Positions 50,844-59,681 of a DNA stretch of 64,000 nucleotides are shown piece after piece. A model generated the notes under the pieces. The model ran no database searches. It was not told where the DNA came from and was given only the letters and a program-made list of their open reading frames with translations. A program made the position numbers and the translations under genes. Each line of letters begins with the position of its first letter. The first letter of the stretch is position 1. Origin of the DNA: Streptomyces hundungensis (GTDB taxonomy: Bacteria; Actinomycetota; Actinomycetes; Streptomycetales; Streptomycetaceae); contig NZ_CP032698.1 of NCBI RefSeq assembly GCF_003627815.1, forward strand, positions 558,001 to 622,000. Direction: 5' to 3'.

Positions 50844-51754
50844 GGTCAATCGCCCTTCGAGAATGACGGCGCCCCCCTGGGCGACCGTTTGGTGGTGAAT
50901 GTGCCCGGAAAGCACCGGGCCCGGGTCCCATCCGAGCGCTACGCGGCACCCCAATGCCGCGTTGTTCCCTCCGGGCGCGATCTCCCGCGAGACCCTCTCT
51001 CACCTGACATTCCGTCTGCTAACGACATTTGACTCCCCCCGTCGCAAATAAACGCCAATCGGCCTTACCTCGCCGACTGTTAGCCGGTCAGTAACCGGTC
51101 CTCGTCGCGGGCGCTTCGGGTCGCGATCCACCGGAGGCTCGAGCGCATCGCTCCCGCCGGCCTGCGCACGACCCGGCGCGTCACCTCAACGTGTCACAAC
51201 TCGACTATATCCAAAGGAGGTTAACGAGTCCCGCACGTATCGGCAGTCCTGGCAACGCATAGGGTCCGGCACCGAAGAAATAAATTCGGAATTCAATTAA
51301 CCGCGAGGTGCGCCGGTGAGCCGCGGGCCGCCCTCTCGCCCGCCAGACCTGTCCGGAACCCGGAGCGGAGATCCACATTCCGCTCAACCGGGTGGAACTT
51401 CCGTGCTTTCGTTGTCATCCGGGGTTGGTGAGGTGGCTTGTGTCCGCGTCGGCAGAACGTGCTGTTCTGCCAGCTTTTCCATTGTTCGACCAAACTTTTC
51501 CCGTCCCTTTGGCATTGGGCAATCGGGAGCGAGCGACAACGACAAAGGCACGGCAGTACCTAGCGCAGATACATCGGAACCAAGGGCCCCGCGCAGCGGC
51601 CGGTCACGGTTGTCCAGACCTGCGTGGTCCGGCCTTCTTCACTCTGCGGACGCCGTGGAGACCGACAGGCCCCACACGGTCGCGCGGACCTGCATGGCGC
51701 ACCCGGGTGACTACTGCTCTGCATCGCGTAGCTGCGCAGGAGTTGCTGTGCTGG
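50844..51754. other. Gene-free stretch between MmyB-like and TetR genes
   Basis: About 910 bases contain only broken frames. There is an unusually AT-rich patch near 51270-51300 (AAATAAATTCGGAATTCAAT), a CCGGT/ACCGG inverted repeat near 51082-51096, and a free-standing AAAGGAGG at 51213-51220 with no start codon at usable distance. It may hold the MmyB-like promoter and a decayed gene. Confidence 0.5.
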
Positions 51755-52411
51755 TCAAGGCCGGGCGGGATCCCCGGCGAAGGTCGGCGAACCGCGGTGG
51801 CCCGTTCTGGTACTTGCTGCGATACGTGGCCTCGGGGCCAGTGCCGCACGGAGCGTCGGGACGAGGATGTGGCGGACCTCGGACGGGGTGAGCGCGGCGG
51901 GTGTGGGGAGGGGGTTGAGGTAACGGGTGTAGACGAGGCCGCCGAGGATCGTCACCACGGCCGTGGCGCGGGCGGTCGCGTCCCGGCCGCCGAGAAATTC
52001 AACAAGCCGGGCCAGCAGCTCCCGTTCCAGGTATCCGCGGATGGCCTCGGCAGCCTCGTCGCCCTGGGCGGTGAGACGGCGGAAGTCGGCGTCTTCCCAC
52101 AGGTCCGTCACCGCGTCGATCAGCCGGTCGGGGAGGGTGGTCCGGTCGCCGTCGAGGACATCGTCCACGGTCAGCGCCTGGGCACACTGGAACTGCATGA
52201 CGTCCGCGAACAGCCCCTTCTTCGAGCCGAAGTGGTACGCGATCAGCGCGGGGTCGACCCCGGCTGCCCGGGCTACCGCACGCAAGGTGGTGCGCCGGTA
52301 GCCGAGTTCCAGGAACAGCGACCGGGCCGCCGAGACAATCGACTCACGGGTGGGCGGATTGCCGCGGGGACGGCCTCGGGGGCGGGCGGGGGCAGGGGCG
52401 GCGTTATTCAT
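51755..52411 (-). CDS. TetR-family regulator
   Basis: The 218-residue protein has a TetR DNA-binding domain: RESIVSAARSLFLELGYRR, then TTLRAVARAAGVDPALIAYHFGSKKGLF. A helical ligand domain of the TetR_C (Rv1219c-like) type follows. The N-terminus is basic (PRGRPRGNPP). It diverges from the SDR gene with starts 76 bases apart, a standard repressor/target layout. It does not look like an ArpA-type butyrolactone receptor and is 8 kb from the AfsA gene. Confidence 0.88.
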   Translation of the reverse strand: MNNAAPAPARPRGRPRGNPPTRESIVSAARSLFLELGYRRTTLRAVARAAGVDPALIAYHFGSKKGLFADVMQFQCAQALTVDDVLDGDRTTLPDRLIDAVTDLWEDADFRRLTAQGDEAAEAIRGYLERELLARLVEFLGGRDATARATAVVTILGGLVYTRYLNPLPTPAALTPSEVRHILVPTLRAALAPRPRIAASTRTGHRGSPTFAGDPARP

Positions 52412-52487
52412 CAGCGTTGAGCCTGCGTTTCGTGATCGGCACAGTCAAGGGCGTTCCGCGATCCATACGAAGGGATGCCCCAACACC

Positions 52488-53180
52488 ATGCGCATCGCAG
52501 TCTTCGGCGCCAATGGGCCGACCGGCCGCCACCTCACTGACCAGGCCCTCGCTGCCGGACACGAGGTCGTCGCCGTGACCCGCCGCCCCGGCTCTCTGCC
52601 CGCACGGCCCGGCCTGACCGTGGCTGTCGCCGACGCCACCGACCCGGCGGCCGTCGACGCCGCGGTCAGCGGGACGAACGCCGTTCTCTCCGCGCTGGGT
52701 TCGCGCTTCAGCAAGGAGACCGTCACCACGTACTCGGCGAGCGCCACGGCCATCACCGCGGCCATGGCCCGTCACGGCGTCAAGCGCCTGCTCGCCGTCA
52801 GCTCCAGCATCGCCGACCCGAAGTGGCGGCCAACCGGCGCGCACTTCTTCAATCACGTACTCGACCCGCTGGTCAACCGGCGCCTGGGCCGCACCCTCCA
52901 CGAGGACATGCGCCGCATGGAGGCCGTGATCCGTGAGACGCACCTCGACTGGACCCTCGTCCGGCCTTCGGGCCTCTTCGAGCACCCGGCCGTCACGGAC
53001 TACCACACCGCTGAGACCAGCGCCGACGGCGTCTTCACCGCCCGCGCGGACCTCGCCGCGAGCATGCTGCACGAACTGGAGGAACAACGGTACGTCCACA
53101 CGGCCATGGGCGTCATCACCACGGCCGTGAAGCCGAACATCGCGAAGCTGATCTGGAACGAGGGCGTGAAGAAGAGGTGA
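52488..53180 (+). CDS. NAD(P)-dependent oxidoreductase, SDR-a5 type
   Basis: The 230-residue protein opens IAVFGANGPTGRHLTDQALA, a clear GxxGxxG nucleotide loop. It continues AVLSALGSRFSKETV, VKRLLAVSSSIAD and LDWTLVRPSGLFEHPAVT, the marks of NmrA-like/atypical SDRs. The substrate is unknown. The ATG at 52488 was chosen over the long upstream open frame, which overlaps the TetR gene. It is presumably repressed by the divergent TetR protein. Confidence 0.85.
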   Translation: MRIAVFGANGPTGRHLTDQALAAGHEVVAVTRRPGSLPARPGLTVAVADATDPAAVDAAVSGTNAVLSALGSRFSKETVTTYSASATAITAAMARHGVKRLLAVSSSIADPKWRPTGAHFFNHVLDPLVNRRLGRTLHEDMRRMEAVIRETHLDWTLVRPSGLFEHPAVTDYHTAETSADGVFTARADLAASMLHELEEQRYVHTAMGVITTAVKPNIAKLIWNEGVKKR

Positions 53181-53366
53181 GCGTACGCGGCGGGCGTCGG
53201 GGAACCTGGGAGGCCACCAACTGACAGCCATTGCACGGGCGTTCCTCACCAGCCCGCACGGACGCCGTCCACCTTGCGGAGCGCGCCAGGGTCACCCCCG
53301 AAGGCCGGCCCGCGCCCGGGGCCGCGCTCAGGTGGCCGGCGGTCTCCAACTGCTGGGCCGGGCGCC

Positions 53367-53933
53367 TCAGTTCGCCCCGCCCTCACCGCCCGATCGGCGC
53401 CGATACTCGCGGTACATGCGCGCATTCGCCTCCAGCGTGGCGTCGACGGCCCTCTTCAACGGGCTGCCGCCCCTGGCCCGCTCCTCCTGAAGGGCTTCCG
53501 CCATCTCGGCCTGGCGGCGCCGCTGCACCGGCTTCAGTTTCGCATCGGCATCCGCCGCTCGCTCAGCTTCCGCCTGGCGCTCCTCGGCCTCTTCCCGCGC
53601 CCTGGCGGCCGACCACCACCGTGGGCCGCACTCCGGAAGATCGTAAGTGCGAGGGGCGAAGCGTTGAACCGTCCCTTCGTTTTCCATCTGCTCCAGCATC
53701 GCCCGGAGGGTGGCCGCCGAGGTCCGTGGAGCATCTCCCTTCAGCGCGCACCGGTTCGCGTCGATCGCCAGCGCGATCCGCTCTTCCCCGTCCGGGCCCG
53801 GCAGCAGATCCAGCGCCTCCAGGATCTCTTCCGCACTCGGCTGATGGACGTCCTCGTGGTCCGGCCTTCGCCGCCTCATCGCCGCCGCCTCTCTCTCCGC
53901 CCGGGTCGCCCCGGCATCGCCCGTCGGGGCCAC
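53367..53933 (-). CDS. Hypothetical charged, coiled-coil-rich protein
   Basis: The 188-residue product has a helical N-terminal part (EEILEALDLLPGPDGEERIALAI in two halves) and a winged-helix-like middle (TLRAMLEQMENEGTVQRFAP). A highly charged Ala/Glu/Arg coiled coil forms its second half. The middle may be a small DNA- or RNA-binding domain. The start is uncertain: GTG 53933, or ATG 53879 after GGAGAGAGAGG. There are no close partners; the phosphatase gene upstream ends its leftward run 43 bases away. Confidence 0.6.
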   Translation of the reverse strand: MAPTGDAGATRAEREAAAMRRRRPDHEDVHQPSAEEILEALDLLPGPDGEERIALAIDANRCALKGDAPRTSAATLRAMLEQMENEGTVQRFAPRTYDLPECGPRWWSAARAREEAEERQAEAERAADADAKLKPVQRRRQAEMAEALQEERARGGSPLKRAVDATLEANARMYREYRRRSGGEGGAN

Positions 53934-53976
53934 ACGGGAAATCCCATCATGTCCCCCACCGCCTGAGCGCGGTCAA

Positions 53977-55236
53977 CTACTGTCCTGACGGGAGCGAGGC
54001 GTCGGCGAGGTCGGCACCAGTGGCGGCGGCGCGCTGGACATGGCGGATCCCGTGCCAGTCCAGGCACATCACGGTCGCATCATCGTCCAGGTGCCCGTCG
54101 CCGGCGTCGACGATCGCCCCTATGAGGGTGCGGGCGGCTTCTCGGGGATGCAGCGCCTGGGTGCGGACGATCAGGTCGGGAAGGTTGACGCTGTCGGCGT
54201 TGCGTTCCAGCATGCCGTCGGTCAGCATCACCAGCCGGTCCCCGGGCCGCAAGTCCAACGTCTGCACCCGGTACGTGTGCGGGTTCAGAACCCCGAAGGG
54301 CAGATCGATTTTCGGCACGATCTGGGTTACTTCGCCGTCTCGCAGCCGTAGCGGCCAGGGGTGCCCGGCGTTGATGAATTCGGTGGTGCCGTCGAGCAGG
54401 CTGATGCGCAGCAGCTGACCGGTGACGTAACCCGCGCGCCCGTGCTCGCGCATGGCCGCGTCGGCCTGGCTGGCCTGCTCCTGTAGGTCCGCGCCGGCCC
54501 GCCGGGCCCGGCGAAGGGCGCCGACCACCAGGGTCGCCAGCAGCGCGGCGGCGACGTCGTGCCCCATGGCGTCGGTGACCGACAGCTGAACGGTGTCCCG
54601 GTCGATCACGTAGTCGAAGGTGTCCCCTCCGACGTGGTCGGCGGGTTCCAGCGCCCCGGCGACCGTGAACTGGGCGGCCTCGCACGCCAGCGAGGCCGGC
54701 AGCAGCCGGTGCTGGATCTCCGCGGCCAGGCTGAGCGGGCGGGTACGCCGCCCCCATTGGTAGACGTCGGTGAAGGGCCGGTTGGTGATGACGATGTAGG
54801 CCAGCGCGTGCGCGGTCTCGCCGATTTCCCGCATCACCTCGGCGTCCGGTGCCGTGGGCAGGAACAGCTCCAGGAGTCCGATGGCGTCGCCACGATTGGT
54901 CACCGGAGCGACGATCCGCACCAGCGCGTCCTCGCCCGTGTCCTCGACCCCTGGCCGCTGGCTGCGGATCACGTCGTCGTACAGCGTGCCGCGCAGCGCG
55001 ATGCGCTCGGCCGGCTCGCCGATGTCGACGCTGCCCGCCGCGCCCAGCCGTACGACGGAGCTGCCGTTGAAGTCGGTGATCAGGAAGGACACCGACGCCG
55101 CGCCCAGGCGCTCCTTGAGCATGCGCGCGACCACGTCGAGCGACTCGACCGGGGCCGCGGCCTCCGCCGCTTCCAACGTCCTCGCCAGCGTCAACGGATC
55201 GCCCGCGCGGCTGTCACCTGTCTGCCCTGCGGTCAC
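53977..55236 (-). CDS. GAF/PP2C-type (SpoIIE) serine phosphatase
   Basis: The 419-residue protein has a GAF-like sensor (about 25-160) and a SpoIIE/RsbU-type PP2C domain. AAEIQHRLLPASL is the switch helix, VGGDTFDYV and SVTDAMGHDVAAALLATLVV carry metal-binding Asp residues, and GDRLVMLTDGMLER and LDDDATVMCL complete the site. Such enzymes dephosphorylate anti-anti-sigma proteins in partner-switching stress control. Streptomyces has dozens. No sigma or anti-sigma gene is adjacent, so its target lies elsewhere. The CBS protein gene is 145 bases upstream on the same strand. Confidence 0.9.
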   Translation of the reverse strand: MTAGQTGDSRAGDPLTLARTLEAAEAAAPVESLDVVARMLKERLGAASVSFLITDFNGSSVVRLGAAGSVDIGEPAERIALRGTLYDDVIRSQRPGVEDTGEDALVRIVAPVTNRGDAIGLLELFLPTAPDAEVMREIGETAHALAYIVITNRPFTDVYQWGRRTRPLSLAAEIQHRLLPASLACEAAQFTVAGALEPADHVGGDTFDYVIDRDTVQLSVTDAMGHDVAAALLATLVVGALRRARRAGADLQEQASQADAAMREHGRAGYVTGQLLRISLLDGTTEFINAGHPWPLRLRDGEVTQIVPKIDLPFGVLNPHTYRVQTLDLRPGDRLVMLTDGMLERNADSVNLPDLIVRTQALHPREAARTLIGAIVDAGDGHLDDDATVMCLDWHGIRHVQRAAATGADLADASLPSGQ

Positions 55237-55381
55237 AACGTCTCCTCGCTCCTCGGCTCAAGGCCGTCCAGGACTCGCGTCCCGGACATGCGCCACCGGA
55301 CGCATTTCCGCACCGAGCAGGTCAATTGGATCACGTGTCCCACGCCCGCACCCGGATAACCAGCCCGTCCAGCGCGGTGGT

Positions 55382-55741
55382 TCAGCGGCCCGGGGCGAGC
55401 GGGCCCAGGGTGTTGTCGGCGAGGATGTCCCGCAGCTGGACCCGGTCCGTGTACCCGGAGCTGTCGCGGACCGTGGTGAGCTGGGCCCGGGTGAGCAGCC
55501 CGGAGCACACGCCGTCGTTGTCGCACACGAGCAGGTGCCCGGTGTGGGCGCTCGCCATGACGGACAGGGCCACCTCGACGGTCATGTCGTCGAAGACCCG
55601 CGGTCCGGCGGTGTCCATAACGTCGCCCGCCGCCCTCGCTACGGAGGTGTCGGCCGCCGTCCTGAGTATGGGGGCGACGGCCGCCGAGCGAGATACAGGG
55701 GTGGCGACCATCGAGCGGGGAGGCATCTGAACCATCGTCAA
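55382..55741 (-). CDS. CBS-domain protein
   Basis: The 119-residue protein contains one CBS-type pair of segments: AGDVMDTAGPRVFDDMTVEVALSVM in outline, then GHLLVCDNDGVCSGLLTRAQL. The first CBS half is degenerate. CBS modules bind adenosyl ligands and regulate enzymes or channels. The TTG at 55741 has AGGAG six bases upstream; ATG 55735 is an alternative. It lies 45 bases downstream of the helicase stop on the same strand and may be its operon partner. Confidence 0.75.
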   Translation of the reverse strand: MTMVQMPPRSMVATPVSRSAAVAPILRTAADTSVARAAGDVMDTAGPRVFDDMTVEVALSVMASAHTGHLLVCDNDGVCSGLLTRAQLTTVRDSSGYTDRVQLRDILADNTLGPLAPGR

Positions 55742-55786
55742 AGGGTGCTCCTGGGGATATCGGACAGTTCCTGAAGACGGGGGTTG

Positions 55787-57325
55787 CTAGGCCGCGGTGT
55801 CGAACGAGGACTGCCGACCGGTCCTGCGCCGGGCGGCCGAGGCGGGGCTACGCCGACCGCGTGACGATGACGTGCTGCGCTGGCGCCGCTCGACGACCGG
55901 TGCGGTGATCGTCACGGCGATGCCGGAGGGGGCCTGCGCGCCGGTGATCCGGGTGAGCGCCTCGTCGCCGGAGCTGACCTGGGTGATCTGGGGCACGATC
56001 CCGGCGGTGGTCATGAGACGGCTCATGTCGCGGCGCTGCTGGGGGGTGACGAGGGTGACGACGCTGCCGGACTCGCCGGCGCGGGCGGTGCGGCCGCCGC
56101 GGTGCAGGTAGTCCTTGTGGTCGGTCGGCGGGTCGACGTTGACGACGAGGTCGAGGTTGTCGACGTGGATGCCGCGGGCGGCGACGTTGGTGGCCACGAG
56201 CACGGTGACGTGCCCGGTCTTGAACTGGGCCAGGGTGCGGGTGCGCTGCGGCTGGGACTTGCCTCCGTGCAGGGCGGCGGCACGCACCCCGCTGTCCAGG
56301 AGGTCCTGCGTCAGCCGGTCGACAGCGTGCTTGGTGTCCAGGAACATGATGACCCGGCCGTCGCGTGCCGCGATGCGCGTCGTGGTGCGGTGCTTGTCGG
56401 CGCCGTGGACGTGCAGCACGTGGTGCTCCATCGTGGTGACGGCACCCGCGGACGGGTCGACGGAGTGGACGACCGGGTCGACGAGGTATCGACGGACCAG
56501 GCGGTCGACGTTGCGGTCCAGAGTGGCCGAGAACAGCATCCGCTGTCCCTCGGGGCGCACTTGGTCCAGCAGCGCGGTGACCTGGGGCATGAAGCCCATG
56601 TCGGCCATCTGGTCGGCCTCGTCCAGGACGGTGATCGCGACCTGGTTCAGCCGGCAGTCACCGCGGTCGATGAGGTCCTTGAGGCGGCCCGGCGTGGCGA
56701 CGACGACCTCGGCACCACCGCGCAGCGCATTGGCCTGCCGACTGATCGACATGCCGCCGACGACGGTGGCGAGGCGCAACTGCACCGACCGGGCGTAGGG
56801 GGTGAGCGCGTCGGTCACCTGCTGAGCCAGCTCCCGCGTCGGCACGAGGACCAGGGCCAGCGGCTGGCGCGGCTCTGCGCGCTGTCCTGCGGTGCGGGCC
56901 AGCAGTGCGAGGCCGAAGGCGAGGGTCTTGCCGGAACCGGTGCGCCCGCGTCCCAGAACGTCACGGCCCGCGAGGGTGTTGGGCAACGTCGCCCCCTGGA
57001 TCGGGAACGGCACGCTGACACCTTGCGTCGTCAGCGCCGCCAGCAGTTGCTGGGGCATGTCGAGGTCGGCGAACGCCTCGACCGCGGGCAGCGCGGGAGT
57101 GATCGTCTTCGGCAGGGCGAACTCGCCCTGGACCGCACCGGACCGGCGGCCATAGCCGCCCGACCGGCTCGAGGCGCCGGTGCGGGCAGGGCCGCCCGAA
57201 CGGGCAGGGGCGGACGATCCGAAGCGCGCGTCTCGCCGCGAACCGCCGCCGGCAGCGACTGCGGGGGCGCCACCCTCGGTCCGGCGGGGGCGGGAGGAAC
57301 GGCTGTTGGTACGTACGGGGTTCAT
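55787..57325 (-). CDS. DEAD-box RNA helicase (RhlE/DeaD-like)
   Basis: The 512-residue protein has a Gly/Arg/Ser-rich disordered N-terminus and a full helicase core. Motifs are PFPIQGATLP (Q), GRTGSGKT (I), PTRELAQQ (Ia), TPGRL (Ib), DEAD in VLDEADQMADMGF (II), SAT (III), VATNVAARG (V) and HRGGRTARAG (VI). A basic C-terminal tail follows. It unwinds structured RNA, typically at low temperature or in ribosome assembly. The ATG follows AGGAAGG. It is read in the same direction as the cold-shock protein gene upstream, but a strong terminator lies between them. Confidence 0.92.
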   Translation of the reverse strand: MNPVRTNSRSSRPRRTEGGAPAVAAGGGSRRDARFGSSAPARSGGPARTGASSRSGGYGRRSGAVQGEFALPKTITPALPAVEAFADLDMPQQLLAALTTQGVSVPFPIQGATLPNTLAGRDVLGRGRTGSGKTLAFGLALLARTAGQRAEPRQPLALVLVPTRELAQQVTDALTPYARSVQLRLATVVGGMSISRQANALRGGAEVVVATPGRLKDLIDRGDCRLNQVAITVLDEADQMADMGFMPQVTALLDQVRPEGQRMLFSATLDRNVDRLVRRYLVDPVVHSVDPSAGAVTTMEHHVLHVHGADKHRTTTRIAARDGRVIMFLDTKHAVDRLTQDLLDSGVRAAALHGGKSQPQRTRTLAQFKTGHVTVLVATNVAARGIHVDNLDLVVNVDPPTDHKDYLHRGGRTARAGESGSVVTLVTPQQRRDMSRLMTTAGIVPQITQVSSGDEALTRITGAQAPSGIAVTITAPVVERRQRSTSSSRGRRSPASAARRRTGRQSSFDTAA

Positions 57326-57596
57326 CGAGAACCTTCCTGATACGGCCATACGGCACGCATCAAGGAATTCCCGCAGCACAAAGCAGCGCGGGGAATCACA
57401 AGAACGAACCGAATGAATTGTGAAAAGAATGTGAAATAAGGTGGATCTGCCGCAGGTTGCATCGACGGAATTTCCCACGCCATTGGAAGGGAAATTCCGG
57501 ACGCCTACCGCGCACGCTTTTGGACGCAGCGCGCGCCCCTGGATACGGGACAGCGGGCGCTCCCCGCCCGCAGGTCAGACCTGCTGCGGAAAATGC
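57326..57596 (-). promoter_or_regulatory. Leader region of the helicase gene
   Basis: This 271-base stretch precedes the helicase start. It holds an 11-pair perfect hairpin (CGGAATTTCCC at 57466-57476 with 57489-57499), a weaker hairpin near 57366-57395, and the decamer CGGCCATACG at 57343-57352. The decamer recurs in the cold-shock gene leader. A long structured leader is typical of cold-regulated messages. Confidence 0.5.
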
Positions 57597-57642
57597 TCGT
57601 AGCTGGGGCCCGCACCCCGAGGGATGCGGGCCCCAGCTACGA
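57597..57642 (-). terminator. Strong terminator of the cold-shock protein gene
   Basis: An 18-pair perfect stem joins 57597-57614 to 57625-57642 around a 10-base loop. On the minus strand the stem is followed by AGCATTTTCC. It starts 14 bases past the cold-shock gene stop, fitting an intrinsic terminator. Confidence 0.88.
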
Positions 57643-57656
57643 AGTGCGCGTCGACG

Positions 57657-57860
57657 TCAGGCGAGAGCGATGTTCTCGGCCATCGGGCCCTTCTGGCCCG
57701 ACGCGATGTCGAAGTTGACCTTCTGGCCTTCCAGCAACTCGCTGAAGCCCTGGGCGGCGATGTTCGAGAAGTGGGCGAACACGTCGGCACCCCCGCCGTC
57801 CTGCTCGATGAAGCCGAAGCCCTTGGCCGGGTTGAACCACTTCACTGTGCCTGACGCCAT
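57657..57860 (-). CDS. Cold-shock protein (CspA family)
   Basis: The 67-residue protein is a single cold-shock domain: [18 protein letters not shown] contains RNP1 (KGFGFI), DVFAHFS is RNP2, and the family ending [10 protein letters not shown] is present. It binds single-stranded RNA and DNA and melts structured messages, often working with DEAD-box helicases such as the one downstream. AGAGGAGA precedes the ATG. The leader contains a perfect 26-base palindrome; a strong terminator follows. Confidence 0.95.
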   Translation of the reverse strand: MASGTVKWFNPAKGFGFIEQDGGGADVFAHFSNIAAQGFSELLEGQKVNFDIASGQKGPMAENIALA

Positions 57861-57885
57861 GCCATATCTCCTCTTGGGCAGTACG

Positions 57886-57911
57886 CCGGTATCCGCGATC
57901 GCGGATACCGG
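57886..57911. promoter_or_regulatory. Perfect 26-base palindrome in the cold-shock leader
   Basis: The segment reads identically on both strands over all 26 bases (half-site CCGGTATCCGCGA). It lies 26 bases before the cold-shock start codon and just ahead of the ribosome binding site. It could fold as an RNA hairpin controlling translation, or bind a dimeric protein. Confidence 0.75.
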
Positions 57912-58393
57912 GTCGCCGCGATGACGCCCCGTCCGGAAAATGACCGGCCATACGAAAACGCCGCCGAGTAACTGAAAATACCGGCGAAGGCGCTTGAAGT
58001 TTTGGGAACCACAACTGCAACTGAGATCGACAGTAGCACGAAATAATTGCCTCAGTGTGGTAAATGACGCCACCCTGCCGATTGCAGCAAAAACATACAC
58101 GGCGTGACGCGGCAAACTCTGCCTTCGCGGCCATAGATATTGACTCGGCCGAAGCGCAGCGTTTCAGCAAAAGACAGCCGGCAGCACGTCCTCAAAAAGA
58201 GCCCGATTTCTCCGTGGCTGCGACCTGCCCCGCGAGGCGGCGCGCCCCCGTTCCTGCCTGCTCGCCGGCGCCGTCGACTTCTGCCCTCCGGCAAACCCCG
58301 TCTCCTGGGACAAGCCCCCTCCCGGCAAGGGCCACGACGGCCAGGCTCCCGGGATTGCGGGACAGCCCTTGGCGCGCGTTTCGAAAGCACTTT
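57912..58393. other. Upstream region of the cold-shock gene
   Basis: The part to about 58060 is probably the cold-shock promoter and leader and is relatively AT-rich. It contains the decamer CGGCCATACG at 57945-57954. The remainder up to the MDR gene stop holds only incoherent frames. Confidence 0.5.
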
Positions 58394-59332
58394 CTACGGA
58401 ACCAGCACGATCTTCCCCCGGACCCGCCCGGTCTCACTGAGCTCGTGTGCCTTCGCCGCCTCGGTGAGCGGGAGGGTCTCGGAGATGGTGGGCCGGATGC
58501 CGTGGTCGTCGATCAGCGCGGCGAAGTCGGTCAGTACGGCAGGGGTCGGTTCGAGGAAGAACTCCACGAAGCGCACGCCCAGTTCGGCGGCGCGAGCGGT
58601 GACCTCGGTGCGGTCGACGCCGACCCCGACCACGTCCACCAGGATGCCGCCCGGCTTGAGCGTGCCGAGGGAGCGCGGCCCGTAGTCGTGGCTGATGGTG
58701 TCCAGTACGGCGTCGATGTCGCGGAGCGCGCCGAAGTCCGCCACCGTGTAGTCGATCAGCTCATCGGCGCCGAGCTCCCGCAGGTACGCGTGCTTGGCGG
58801 CGCTCGCCGTGCCGATGACGTACGCGCCCCGCGCCTTGGCGATCTGGACGGCAAGGTGGCCGACGCCGCCGGCCGCGCCGTGGATGAGCACCCGTTGGCC
58901 GGGCCGCACGTCCGCGAGGGTGATCAGTGCCTGGTAGGCGGTAAAGCCCGAGATGGGCAGGGCCGCCGCACCGACGTGGTCGAGAGTGCGGGGCTTGGGA
59001 GCGATCCGATCCTCGGGAACGACGACGTGGTCGGCGTGGCTGCCGTGCGGCGGCACGGTCCAGCCGTACACCTCCTCGCCCTCCGCGAAGCGGTCCACGC
59101 CTTCACCGAGCCGTTCCACGGTGCCGCTGAACTCGTGGCCGAGGACGTAGGGGGGCGGCCCGAAGAAGTCCACCTTGCCCACCCGGACCTTCCAGTCGGC
59201 CGGGTTCATACCGGTGGCCCGCACCCGGACCAGCACCTCGCCGGGGCCGGGCGCAGGGAGGGGTACCTCAGCGAGCTCCAGCACGTCGGAGCCGCCGATG
59301 CTTCGCTGGATGATCACACGCGTCGTCGTCAT
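58394..59332 (-). CDS. MDR quinone oxidoreductase-like protein
   Basis: The 312-residue protein is a zinc-free medium-chain reductase: PGEVLVRVRATGMNPADWKV, LGHEFSGTVERLGEGV, HGAAGGVGHLAVQIAKARGA for NADPH, and DAVLDTISHDYG. Relatives reduce quinones and enones for detoxification. ATG 59332 starts the conserved fold; no strong ribosome binding site is seen, and a GAAGAT/ATCTTC hairpin overlaps that region. It lies 46 bases after the small membrane protein gene and could be cotranscribed. Confidence 0.88.
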   Translation of the reverse strand: MTTTRVIIQRSIGGSDVLELAEVPLPAPGPGEVLVRVRATGMNPADWKVRVGKVDFFGPPPYVLGHEFSGTVERLGEGVDRFAEGEEVYGWTVPPHGSHADHVVVPEDRIAPKPRTLDHVGAAALPISGFTAYQALITLADVRPGQRVLIHGAAGGVGHLAVQIAKARGAYVIGTASAAKHAYLRELGADELIDYTVADFGALRDIDAVLDTISHDYGPRSLGTLKPGGILVDVVGVGVDRTEVTARAAELGVRFVEFFLEPTPAVLTDFAALIDDHGIRPTISETLPLTEAAKAHELSETGRVRGKIVLVP

Positions 59333-59378
59333 GAAGATCATCTTCTCACCGGACGCGGTTGGTTGAACAGACATCACG

Positions 59379-59588
59379 TCAGTGACTGAGCAGGTAGTGC
59401 GCCTCGGCCGCGAAGGCGAAAAGGGACACCGCCACCGCGACGACCCCGGTCGCGATGGTCGTCCGCTGGACCTGGCGTGCCTTCTCCGGGGTGCGGCCGT
59501 GTCGGGCGTACGACGTGCGGATGCCGCGGAAGTCGGCGAGAACGGCGACACCGAGGAAGAGCGGGATCAGGAAGACGAGCACCGCCAC
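59379..59588 (-). CDS. Small two-helix membrane protein
   Basis: The 69-residue protein has two hydrophobic helices (VLVFLIPLFLGVAVLADF and TIATGVVAVAVSLFAFAA) joined by a basic loop (SYARHGRTPEKARQ). The GTG follows AAGGAA at good spacing. It starts 93 bases after the stop of the RHS gene on the same strand. Genes placed directly after RHS toxins often encode immunity proteins, so that is a reasonable guess; nothing in the protein proves it. Confidence 0.7.
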   Translation of the reverse strand: MAVLVFLIPLFLGVAVLADFRGIRTSYARHGRTPEKARQVQRTTIATGVVAVAVSLFAFAAEAHYLLSH

Positions 59589-59681
59589 GGTTCCTTACCT
59601 TCCTTCGTGGGTGGGCCCGGGCCGGCCCGGGAGCGATGGTCGCTCCCGGGCCGGACTCGCGCGGTGCGGGTTCGAGGAACC

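Noticed and set aside
51213..51221. Strong AAAGGAGG ribosome binding site implying a hidden small gene
   Set aside because: No ATG, GTG or TTG follows at workable spacing with a sustained open frame.
51755..52411. TetR gene as the butyrolactone receptor of the AfsA operon
   Set aside because: It is 8 kb away, diverges from an SDR gene 76 bases off, and its ligand domain does not look ArpA-like.
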